A stretch of 64,000 bases of DNA from Trichloromonas sp034006665 (GTDB taxonomy: Bacteria > Desulfobacterota > Desulfuromonadia > Desulfuromonadales > Trichloromonadaceae): assembly GCF_034006665.1 (NCBI RefSeq), contig NZ_JAVESI010000013.1:1-64000 (forward strand), given 5' to 3'. Made by a program: the position numbers and the translations under genes. Below are positions 8,761 through 18,900 of this stretch, in pieces (position 1 is the stretch's first letter; each line of letters opens with the position of its first letter). The notes below the pieces were generated by a model, which saw nothing but the letters and a program-made list of their open reading frames with translations, did no database searches and had not been told where the DNA came from.

Positions 8761-9807
8761 ATGCCTTTGTTTTTGCTGATGCTGCTGTTTCTGGTCGGCT
8801 GTACCCAGAATGGCCCCGGTGAGTCCGTTCCCGAAGCGCCGGTTGCCGTTGAGGACAAAGGGATACCCGTCGCGGTGGAGGCGGTGACCCCCTTCGATTT
8901 GCGCGAACCGCTGACCCTGCCCGGATCGCTGGAAGCCTGGGAGGATCTTCTGCTGGCCGCCGAGATCGACGGGCCGGTCCGCTGGCGCGGACCGGAAGAG
9001 GGAGAACGGGTGCGCGCTGGTGAGCCTTTGCTGCGCATCGACTCCGACAGCCATCAGGCCGCCCTGGATCGGGCGCGTTCCGAGGCGGAACTGCGCACCG
9101 TTTCCCGCGACCGTCTGCGGCGCCTGCTCGACGAAAAACTCATCAGCCCGCAGGAATACGACAATGCCGTCGCCGCCCAGGATGCCGCCGCCGCCGAACT
9201 GCGCCAGGCCCAGGTGGCCCTGGAGAAGAGCACCCTCTACGCGCCGATTTCCGGGGTGCTCGACAGGTGGCTGGTCGATCGGGGGGAATATGTCAGTGCC
9301 GGCATGGCGGTGGCTGAGTTGGTCCAGGTCGACCGGCTCAAGGTACTGCTGGAAGTGCCGGAAAAGGATATCCGCTTTTTGGCGCTGGGGGAGAAGGTGC
9401 ATCTTACCCCGGCTCAGGTCAACCAGACGGGGGGGGAGGAATTTTCCGGCGAAATCATTCATCTCGCCTACAAGGCCGACCCCGTGACCCGGACCTACAT
9501 GGCCAAGGTCGAGGTGGCCAACAACACCGGACGGCTGCGCCCGGGGATGATCGTGCGCGTCTCCGCCCTGCGCCGGGAGCTGCCTGGGGCGATCGCCATC
9601 CCGTTGCACGCCGTCGTCGACCAAGAAGGGCGCAAGCTGGTCTATGTCGCCGAGGACGGGGCGGCCCGACAGCGGGATGTGCGCCTCGGGCCGGTGATCG
9701 ACGGCCGGGTGGTGGTTGAGGCCGGGCTGAATCCGGGCGAGGCGCTGCTGGTCAAGGGGCAGCATCTGGTCAATGACGGTTCTCCCGTTGTTATCACGGA
9801 GCCCTGA
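8761..9807 (+). CDS. RND efflux periplasmic adaptor lipoprotein (membrane-fusion protein)
   Basis: 348 residues. The signal peptide ends in a lipobox (LFLVGC), so it is a lipid-anchored adaptor. It has a beta-barrel/lipoyl/alpha-hairpin order: biotinyl-lipoyl halves around EIDGPVRWRGPEEGERVRAG and STLYAPISGVLDRWLVDRGE, with a coiled hairpin between them of about 60 residues. It links the inner-membrane pump to an outer-membrane channel. GAGGG precedes the ATG. Its stop is 1 bp before the pump gene start. No TolC-type gene is nearby, so the outer channel must be encoded elsewhere. Confidence 0.9.
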   Translation: MPLFLLMLLFLVGCTQNGPGESVPEAPVAVEDKGIPVAVEAVTPFDLREPLTLPGSLEAWEDLLLAAEIDGPVRWRGPEEGERVRAGEPLLRIDSDSHQAALDRARSEAELRTVSRDRLRRLLDEKLISPQEYDNAVAAQDAAAAELRQAQVALEKSTLYAPISGVLDRWLVDRGEYVSAGMAVAELVQVDRLKVLLEVPEKDIRFLALGEKVHLTPAQVNQTGGEEFSGEIIHLAYKADPVTRTYMAKVEVANNTGRLRPGMIVRVSALRRELPGAIAIPLHAVVDQEGRKLVYVAEDGAARQRDVRLGPVIDGRVVVEAGLNPGEALLVKGQHLVNDGSPVVITEP

Positions 9808-9808
9808 G

Positions 9809-12800
9809 ATGCTCATCACCAACGCCGCCATCCAGCGCCGGGGCACCGTCTATGTGCTGATGTTCATCGCCGTCGTCGTCGGTATCTACAGCTATCTGAC
9901 CCTGCCTCGGGAGTCCAACCCGGATATCACCATTCCCTACGTGCTGGTGGTGACCAATTACGAGGGGGTGGCTTCGGAAGATGTCGAGTCCCTCATCACC
10001 CTCCCCATCGAACGCAAGCTCAAGGGGCTCAAGGAGGTGGAGGAGATCCGCTCGGTGAGCGCTGAGGGCTCGTCGATGATCACCATCGAATTCCATCCCG
10101 ACGTGGATATCGACGACGCCCTGCAGTGGGTGCGGGACAAGGTCGATCAGGCCAAGGGGGATCTTCCTAACGATCTGGAAGAAGATCCGTCGATTCTCGA
10201 AATCAACCTTTCCGAGTTTCCCATCCTCATGGTCGCCATTTCCGGGGATGTCGGGGAGACCGTCCTCAAGGGCGTTTCCGAGGAACTGGAGGAGCGCATC
10301 GAAGAGATCCCCGGGGTGCTCGATGTGGTTCTGACCGGCGCCCGCGAGCGGCAGGTGCGGGTGGAATTCGACCCCGACCGTCTTGCCGCCTACCGCCTCT
10401 CCTTCGCCGAGATTCTCGCCGCCATCCAGCGGGAGAACGTCAACATCCCCGGCGGCAGCATCGATCTCGGCGAGGGCAAGTACCTGCTGCGTATTCCCGG
10501 CGAATTCACCGATCCCAATCAGATCGACAACCTGGTCATGGTCACCCGCGACGGCCGGCCCATCTACTACAAGGATGTGGCGACGGTCGACTTCACCTTC
10601 GAGGATCGGCTCAGCCATGCCCGTCTCGGCGGCCAGGAGAGCATCAGTCTGGCGGTGAAGAAGCGCACCGGCGAGAACATCATCGCCGTCGCCGACCAGG
10701 TCTTTGCCCTGCTGCAAACGGCCCGCGACCTGGTGCCCGAGGGGATCTCCCTGGAAGTGACCCTGAACCAGTCCAAGGATATCCGGCGCATGGTCGGCGA
10801 ACTGGAGAACAACATCCTCACCGGCCTGATCCTCGTCGTCGCGGTCCTCTTTCTCTTTCTCGGCCTGCGCAACTCCCTTTTCGTCGCTCTCGCCATCCCT
10901 TTCTCCATGCTCCTCTCCTTCATGGCGATCCAGGCCCTGGGTATGACCCTCAACATGGTCGTCCTCTTCAGTCTGATCCTCGCCCTAGGGATGCTGGTCG
11001 ACAACGCCATCGTCATCGTCGAGAACGCCTATCGCCACATGCAGGAAGGCAACGGCCGCGTCAAAGCGGCGCGGCTCGCCGCCGCCGAGGTCGGCTGGCC
11101 GGTGATCAGCTCGACTCTGACCACCCTCTGCGCCTTTTTCCCCATGATCTTCTGGCCGGGGATCATGGGTGAATTCATGAAATTTCTGCCCATCACCCTG
11201 ATCATCACTCTGAGCGCTTCCCTCTTCGTCGCTTTGGTCATCAATCCCGTGCTCTGCGCCGGTTTCATGCGCCTGCGCCCGACGGAACTCCATCCCCGGG
11301 AAGACCGCACCCTCATCGTACGCCTCTACCGCCGAACCCTGGAAATCGCTCTCGATCACAGCCTGCTCGTTGCCTTGGCGAGCTTCGGCCTGCTGATCGG
11401 GGTTTCCGCCCTTTACGGCAGGTTCGGCCATGGCCTGGAGTTTCTCCCCGACACCGAGCCGAACCGGGCTTATGTGGAGATCAAGGCGCCGGAGGGCCAT
11501 CGCCTCGATAGTACCGATGCCCTAGTGCAAAAGGTCGAGAAGTTGGCCCTGGCGGAGCAGGATATCCGCTTCGTGACCGCCGAGACCGGGGTAGCGCCGA
11601 GCGGCGAGGCGGGTGCCGAGATCGGTGGACAATCGCACATGGGCAAGGTTTCCATGGAATTCGTCGAACGGGTCGAGCGCCATGAGCGTTCCGACGCAGT
11701 GCTGGAGCGTCTGCGTCGGTCCCTGGCCGGTTTCGTCGGGGCCGAACTCAAGGTTGAGAAGGAGCAGCACGGTCCCCCCACCGGCCCGCCCGTCAACATC
11801 GAGATCAGCGGCGAGAATATCGAGACCCTGGAGGCGCTGGTGGCGCAGGCGCGCCAGCTGATCGCCGACGTCCCCGGGCTGGTTGACCTCAAGGATGACT
11901 TTGCCCGGGCCAAGCCGGAAATCCAGGTGCTGGTCGATCGCGAGAAGGCGACCCTCCTCAACCTTTCGACCTCCGATATTTCCAACATGGTCAAGGCCGC
12001 CATCAGCGGCAGCAAGCTCGGTACCTACCGCTACGGCCAAGATGAGTACGATATTGTCGTGCGTCTGCCCGAAGAGCGCCGCGAGCGCCTGGCGGACATC
12101 GAGAATCTGCTCATCCCCACCCCCGGCGGCGACCCGGTTCCGCTCTCCACGGTCGCCACGCTGCGCCTTGCCGCCGGCTTCGGTTCCATCCGCCATCTCG
12201 ACCAGAAACGGGTCGTGACGATCTCCGCCAACACCTTGGGACGCAACAGCAACGTGGTGCTCAAGGAGGTACAGCAACGGCTGGTTGAGCTGAAAATCCC
12301 CGGCGGCTATCAGCTGACCTTTTCCGGCGAGCAGGAAGAACAGCAGAAGGCCATCGCTTTTCTCGGCAAGGCCTTTCTCGCCGCCCTCTTTCTCATCGCC
12401 TTGGTGCTTGTCACCCAGTTCAACTCCCTCTCCCAGACCCTGATCGTCATGACCTCGGTCATCCTCTCTTTGACGGGGGTGCAGATCGGCCTGCTGGTCA
12501 CCATCACCCCCTTCGGCGTCATCATGACCGGCATCGGCGTCATTTCCCTGGCTGGGGTGGTGGTCAACAACGCCATCGTTCTCATCGACTACATCAACCA
12601 GCTGCGCGCCCAGGGGATGCCTCTGCGCGAGGCCCTGGTCCGTGCCGGCACGGTCCGTTTCCGCCCGGTCATGCTCACCGCCGTCACCACCATTCTCGGT
12701 TTGTTGCCCATGGCCGTGGGGGTGAGTTTCGACTTTCGCTCTCTGAGCTGGGAGATCGGCGGCGAGTCGGCGGAATGGTGGGGGCCGATGGCGGTGGCGG

Positions 12801-12907
12801 TCATTTTCGGCCTGACCTTCGCGACCCTTCTGACCCTGGTGGTAGTGCCGGTGTTATATCGCTTGACGGCGCGGTGGATGGGGGATACGGATCTGGAGGA
12901 AGTTTAG
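9809..12907 (+). CDS. RND-family efflux permease (HAE1/AcrB type)
   Basis: 1032 residues, the usual RND length, with the 1+5+1+5 helix pattern and two large periplasmic loops. Signatures are LPRESNPDITIPYVLVVTNY near the N-terminus, GMLVDNAIVIVENAYRHMQE with the proton-relay Asp residue of TM4, and VVVNNAIVLIDYINQLRAQG in the second half. It exports hydrophobic or amphiphilic compounds by proton exchange; the substrate is unknown. The start at 9809 directly follows the adaptor stop. A strong terminator lies 33 bp downstream. Confidence 0.92.
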   Translation: MLITNAAIQRRGTVYVLMFIAVVVGIYSYLTLPRESNPDITIPYVLVVTNYEGVASEDVESLITLPIERKLKGLKEVEEIRSVSAEGSSMITIEFHPDVDIDDALQWVRDKVDQAKGDLPNDLEEDPSILEINLSEFPILMVAISGDVGETVLKGVSEELEERIEEIPGVLDVVLTGARERQVRVEFDPDRLAAYRLSFAEILAAIQRENVNIPGGSIDLGEGKYLLRIPGEFTDPNQIDNLVMVTRDGRPIYYKDVATVDFTFEDRLSHARLGGQESISLAVKKRTGENIIAVADQVFALLQTARDLVPEGISLEVTLNQSKDIRRMVGELENNILTGLILVVAVLFLFLGLRNSLFVALAIPFSMLLSFMAIQALGMTLNMVVLFSLILALGMLVDNAIVIVENAYRHMQEGNGRVKAARLAAAEVGWPVISSTLTTLCAFFPMIFWPGIMGEFMKFLPITLIITLSASLFVALVINPVLCAGFMRLRPTELHPREDRTLIVRLYRRTLEIALDHSLLVALASFGLLIGVSALYGRFGHGLEFLPDTEPNRAYVEIKAPEGHRLDSTDALVQKVEKLALAEQDIRFVTAETGVAPSGEAGAEIGGQSHMGKVSMEFVERVERHERSDAVLERLRRSLAGFVGAELKVEKEQHGPPTGPPVNIEISGENIETLEALVAQARQLIADVPGLVDLKDDFARAKPEIQVLVDREKATLLNLSTSDISNMVKAAISGSKLGTYRYGQDEYDIVVRLPEERRERLADIENLLIPTPGGDPVPLSTVATLRLAAGFGSIRHLDQKRVVTISANTLGRNSNVVLKEVQQRLVELKIPGGYQLTFSGEQEEQQKAIAFLGKAFLAALFLIALVLVTQFNSLSQTLIVMTSVILSLTGVQIGLLVTITPFGVIMTGIGVISLAGVVVNNAIVLIDYINQLRAQGMPLREALVRAGTVRFRPVMLTAVTTILGLLPMAVGVSFDFRSLSWEIGGESAEWWGPMAVAVIFGLTFATLLTLVVVPVLYRLTARWMGDTDLEEV

Positions 12908-12939
12908 GAGAACAAGCCTATTTTTCGTCGGGAACGGCC

Positions 12940-12981
12940 ATCGGCCGGAAGCGGTATAAGCATCGCTTCCGGCCGATTTTT
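12940..12981 (+). terminator. Terminator of the tetR-RND operon
   Basis: Perfect 14-bp stem (12940-12953 with 12964-12977, core CGGCCGGAAGCG), a 10-nt loop and five T residues. It separates the RND operon from the convergent pfa operon, whose last stop is at 12999. Confidence 0.88.
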
Positions 12982-12998
12982 GTTGGGCGGGATAGATG

Positions 12999-15900
12999 TC
13001 AGGACCAGCGTAGGCTGAAATCCTTCATCCGGTAGATCACCTTGCCGTCGACGGTCAGATAGCCGTCGGCGGTGAGCAGGTGCCGGTCATCGTCAACAGC
13101 GGTGACGGATGCTTCGATGGTAACCTGGTGATTGTCGGGGATGATCTGCCCCCGGTAGTTCCACTGGTGACGCATTCCCGTGACGACGGTCTCCAGACGG
13201 GTTGCGACGGAGCCGCCCCAGCGTTTGACCGCGACGACTTTCAACAGTTGCAGAAAGGATTCGAGACCCAAGGAGCCGGGGCAGACCGGATCCTGATAGA
13301 AGTGGGCCTGGAAGAACCACTCCCCGGGGTCGACCCGCTTCGTTCCGCGGATGAAGCCGAGGCCTTGGGGACCGCCGTCGGCGACGAAGATCTCGATGTC
13401 ATCGACCATGCGCAGCTGCGTATCCGGAAAGGGAGCGCCGGTGGGGTAGGGGAAGGCCTCACCTCGCGCCGTTTCCTCGACGCTCGGCTGATAGGGCCGG
13501 GCATCGCGCACGCCGACCTGCTGGGCGAGGGATGCGGCGGAGAAGAAGCCGAAGACCGTATCGCCGGTGTAAACCGGCCCCTGAGCATCACGGATCTCGA
13601 AGTCATAGCTCTGGATGATCATCCCACCGCTGCTGGAGATGCGGGTGATCTTGACATGGGTGGTCAACGTGCCCGATTGGGGTGTTACCGGCCGGTGCTG
13701 CACGGCGTTACCGTCGAGGTTGCGGAAGCGCAGGTCGCTGTTGCTGGTCAGGGCGCTGCCGAGGTAGGCGGCGAGCCAGCCACAGGGTTGCAGGCCGGTT
13801 TCCAGGAGGATCGCGAAGGGCATCTCCGGTTGGCGGCCGGCGGCGAAATACCAGGCGTCGGGGGGAACGTCGTACTCGGCCTCAATGGTCACCCCGGGGA
13901 CCAGTTTCCAGGGTTCGCCGTCGATGGCGACAATGCGGTCGAGAAACTGGAAAGGCGGGCGGGGGAGACGGGCGATTCTGCGCTCGCGGTCGAAGATCCG
14001 GTAAGGCTCGCCGAAGGCTTCCGAGGGATTGCCGGTGGAAAAGGCGAGAATCTTCTCGTAATCGTAGAGAGCCGGACGCTTGCCCGCGACCTGTCGGGGC
14101 GAATCCTTCAAGACCGATTTCTGAAGCACACCGACGGCGGTGTTCCGCTTCCGCCACAACCCTTCCACCTGCTCCCGGGTCAGGCCCGCCAGGCGAACCG
14201 ACATGTTGGGGATTTCGACGATGGCCTTGCCGTCGGCAAACATCAGGGCATCGACGATGGCGAAGGGTTCGGGGCCGTAGCCGAGTTCCTTGATGCTCAC
14301 CTGATAGGTGACGACTTTCGTCGTCTCGATCACCTGTCCCCGACACTTGAGACCGCTGGCGATGCCGGGCACCGGTTCGCACCAAGTCGTGCCCGCCGCG
14401 CCGATCCAGCCCATCCGCAACAGGTAGATGCGCAGGGTATGCATGCAGCATTCGTACATCAGGGTGCCGGGCATGACCCTGTCGTCGACGAAGTGGCAGG
14501 TGAGAAACCAGGCATCGGGGCGGATGTCCATTTCGGCGCGGATCTGACCCAAGCCGTAACGGCCCCCTTTGGGGTCGAGTTCGATGACCCGATCCACCAG
14601 TTTGAGCAGGCCGCCGGGCAGGGTGTGGGGACGGCCCAGGTCGAGATCGGCGAAACATGGTCCGAAGGCGCCGGCGAGATCGCCGGCGTAGATGGCATCG
14701 ACCTGGGTTTCGTTGTAGGCTTCCTTTGCCATCGGCACCAGTTCCCGCCAGTCGGCGGGGAGCTTGCCCGCTTGCGGCCGCAGATCGAGTTTGGTGTGGA
14801 CAATGCCTTTGCCGGCCTCCAGTTCGTCAACGGTGAAGAAGCCGGCGCAACCGTTCTTCATGGTGAGAAGGGGTTCGCCGTCGACCGTCGCCTCGAAGTT
14901 GAAACGGAAGAGATAGGTCTGGTCCTGGCGGAAGAAACGCTCGATGTGGATGTCGTAGCGGATGATCTCTCCCGGTACCGGCAGGCTGCGATGGAAAGTG
15001 ACGACGGCGTCGAGCAGACGGTAGACCGCCAGCCCCCGGGTGATGAAATCGATCCCTAGGTAGCCCGAAAGCCAGAGGTCGGCCTGCCCTGCCTCCACCG
15101 CGATGCAGGTGGGAATGCGGCCGCCGTCCAGATACCAGCGATCGGCCGTGACATCGTGCTCGGTGACGACCCGGCCATGGCTCATGGAGCGCGGCACCCC
15201 CTCGACCTCGACGATGCGGTCGACCAGCATCAACGGCTCGTTGGGCAACCGTACCCGGGTCGGGAAGTCGTCGGCCTCGGCGAAGTCGGGGCCGAGCATT
15301 TTGGCGATGGAGCCGATGGCCGCTTCCATGCACATTTCCCGATTGAAACGGGCCGGGCGGGCAGGGGCCGCGGGTGGCGGCACCGAAACGGCGGCGAAGA
15401 GGTCGGCGGCGGGGAACTCTCCCCCATGGCCGCCCCGGGCCAGCAGTTCCATCTGCCAGTTAAGATTTTCCGTCAAGGCCCGGCGCAGGCCGTTGGCGAA
15501 GCTGAGGTAGGCGGCGTGCCCCTCGGCCCCGGCGGCGGTCAGCCGTTCCAGAGGGGTGATGAGGGGATGCTCGACGGCCGCGGCCGTCGCTGACGGTGCG
15601 GTTTTCACAGTTGCCGCCGAAGACGGATTTGCTGCTTCAATCAGCGGCGGTTTGGGGGTCGGTGGCTTTGCCGACATGGTCGCCACAGGCTGCTTCGCGG
15701 CTGGTGGAGCCGGGGTCGGGGTGGGTGCCCTTTTCGGCCTTTGCGGCGCGGCGTTCGGCGGCTGAGGCGGGGTGAAAGGAGCGCCGCCGATCTGCGTGGC
15801 GATCAGCGAAGTCTCCGCTTTCGCGACCTTGGCTGCGAGGGTTTCCGGATAGAGGGCGGCAATGTCGACCGGCAGTCCTTCGGCGAGGCACTGAGCGAGC

Positions 15901-18900
15901 AGGCGCAGGATCAGAGCGACGGCGTCGGCGCCGGGATAGCAGGCCGCCCGGACGAAATGGGGGCGATTCTTGAGGATGCGGCCGATCATGCGCGTGCAGG
16001 AGTTGCCGGGGCCCATCTCCAGGAAGATGCGGGCGCCGTCGGCGTAGAGCTGCTCGACTACCCGCGGGTAATCGACGGTAGCGAGGGCCTGGCCGAGAAT
16101 GGCGTCGGCCACGCTGTTTTCATCCAAAGGATAGGAACGCCCCAGGGCGCAGCTGTAGAAGCGTAGGCCTTCGGGGGGCGTGGTCGGAAAGCGGTGCAGC
16201 TCCCGGTAGCGGTGGGCGACCTGGTCGGCGACGGGGCAATGGACCGTGGTCACGCCGCGCAGAGGAATGAAGGTCGCGCCAAGGCGTTTGACCACCCGTT
16301 CGAGATCAATGCGACGACCGCCGATGACACACTCCTCGTAGGTGTTGACGATCAACAGATAGACCCGCTCCTCGCCGGCTAGAGCCTGCCGTACCTCTTC
16401 CGCCGGGGCGGCGACCAGCCCCAGGGTCCAGTCCACCTCCTCTTCCGGCGGCAGTTTCCAGGTTCGGCGGGCGGCTTGGCAGGATCCGGCCAGATCCTCA
16501 GTAAAGAGGGTCGATTCCCGCAGCCGTCGGGCCATGCTGTCGCGATCCTTCCAGACGCTGAAGGAGAAGAATCCGGCCGATTCGCCGAGGCTGTAGCCGC
16601 TCACCAGCTGCGGTTCGACGCCGAAGCCGCGCACCAGGTCGCTGACCGCGGTGCCGAGGGCGACTTGGGCGATGACCAGGGCGTTGTGGTTTTCATGAAT
16701 CGTTTCGTCGAGACTTTCCCCCCAGAAGTGCTGGGGCAGATACTGGCGGCGCAGATACTGGCTGGAGGTGTCCTGGCGGCGGTAGACCTCGGGCCAGCGG
16801 GCGGAGAGATCCCGGCCCATGCCGGCGAAGTGATTGCCGGAACCGGGAAAGATGAAGGCGATTTTGCCGTCGGCGGCAAGCGGCGCGGGATTGTAGAAGA
16901 TCCGGTCGCGCAGCCCCCGGGGCGTGCGGTCGTTGCCGTCCAGTCGTTTTTCCGGGAATTCGGTCAGCCAAGACCGGGCCTGGTCGAGCAGGGCCGTCAG
17001 TTCGTCCCGGTTCCCGGTGACCAGGGACAGACAGCGCCCTCGGCTGCGTTCGACGGGAAATTGCTTGTGCCAGGTGCGGGCCAAATCCGCCATCGTGGCA
17101 TCGGCTTTGTTCGTAACCAGCTTTCGCAGTTCTTCCAGTTTGCCGAGCACCGTCGCGGCGCTGTCGCCGGTGAGGGCGAAGAGCCCTTCGCGTAGCGGTC
17201 CCAAGGGGTTGGGGAGCGCGGGAGTGCGCGTTTTGCCTTTCCCCTCGCAGCCTTCGAGCAGGACCGCCGAGAAGGTGCCGTCAGCGCCCAGACCGCTGAC
17301 CAAGGCGCGGCGCGGACCTTCGGCGCGGTCGCGCAGCCAGTAGTGGGCGGCGCTGGCCAGGCGGTAGGGGCGATTCCTCTGTGCCCAGGGAGTTCCCTCG
17401 ATTCGGGAGAAGCGCAGCGGCGGCAGAATCTGGTGATGGAGGGCGAGAGCGGCGCGCACCAGCGAAGCGAGCCCGGCGGCATGCCCGGCATGGCCGATTT
17501 CGGCCTTGACCGCGCCGATCCAGCAGGGATGATCGTCGCCGCCGGAATCAAGGAACTCGGCCAGGGCCGCGCCTTCTAGGGCATCTTCATGGGGATCACC
17601 GCTGCCGTGAGTTTCCAGATAATCGACGGCGGCGGGCTTGAGACGGCTCTCCTGGAAGGTCCGGCGCAGGGCAAGATCGAGGGCGTGGCGGTCGGGGTGG
17701 AAACTTTCGGCGGCGCCGCCGGTGGCGGTACCGATTCCCTGGATGACGGCGTAGATGCGGTCGCCGTCGCGCTGAGCGTCCTCCAGGCGCTTGAGGACCA
17801 GGGCCGCCGCCCCCTCGCCGATAAGGGTGCCGTCGGCTTCAAGCTGAAAGGGGCGGCAGCGGCCCGAGGGGGAGTAGGGCTGTTCGCCATGACGGCCGAG
17901 GACCGCGCGCGGATCGCCGTGGAGGTCGACGGCGCCAACCAAGGCGCGGTTGATGATGCCCCGGCGCAGGGCGTGGACCGCTACCTCCAGGGCACGCAAT
18001 CCGGAGTTCTCCTCGCCGGAGAGGGTGAAGCTCGGCCCACCGACGCGGAACTCCTTGGCGATGCGGCTGGCGACGATGTTCCCCAGCCCCCCCATCACCC
18101 GGTTGGCGGTCAGGGGCGGACCGGCGGCCTCGCGCAATTCGGCGATCCAGTCGGAGAGCGCGGAATCGTCGAGCGTTCGTCCGAGTTTTTCGGCCCAGCG
18201 GCGGGCAAGACGGGGGATCTCCCAGCGAAAACTGAAACCGCTGGCATTGAGATCGAGGCCGGCGCCGATGAAGACCCCGGTGAAGAGCAGATCTTCCCCC
18301 TTGAGTTGGGCGTCGCGCAGGGCTTGGTCGGCCACTTGCAGCATGAGCAGCTGACGGGGCAGCATCTCCTCCAGTTCCCGGGGGGGGATGCGAAACTCCC
18401 CGGGTGCCGCCGCCACGCTCGGCACAAAATGGCCGCGCAGGGCCGCGGCGTCGATCCCGCTTTTCTCCAGCCAGCGGCTCTCTTCCGTCCCCCACCAGCG
18501 GCTCGGTGGGGTTGCCAGGGTATCGTCGGCACCGAAGGCGCGGCGCTGGAAGGCCACGAGATCCTCCCAGGGACCGAAATGAGTCCCCATCCCGACAATG
18601 GCGATGGGCTGGGAGGCGCGCTGAAAGGAAGGAGGGAAGGCCACCCGGCTCTTGCTCGGCTGGGGCGGCAGCCATTCCTCGATCAGCAGATGGGCGTTGA
18701 TGCCCCCGAAGCCGAAAGCGCTCACCGCCGCCCGGCGTGGGGTGCCCGGTTTGCGTGGGCGCCAAGGTTGGCCTTCGGCGAGAATGCGGAAGGGGCTCCG
18801 GTCGAGATCGATTCCCTTGGCTGGGGAGCGGAAATTGGCCGTCGGCGGAAGAGTTTCCGCCTGCAAGGCAAGGAGGATCTTGCTCAGGGCGGCGGCGCCG

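Noticed and set aside
7927..9846. 639-codon minus-strand open frame over tetR and the membrane-fusion gene
   Set aside because: The plus-strand genes have ribosome sites, a lipobox and family motifs; this frame has none.
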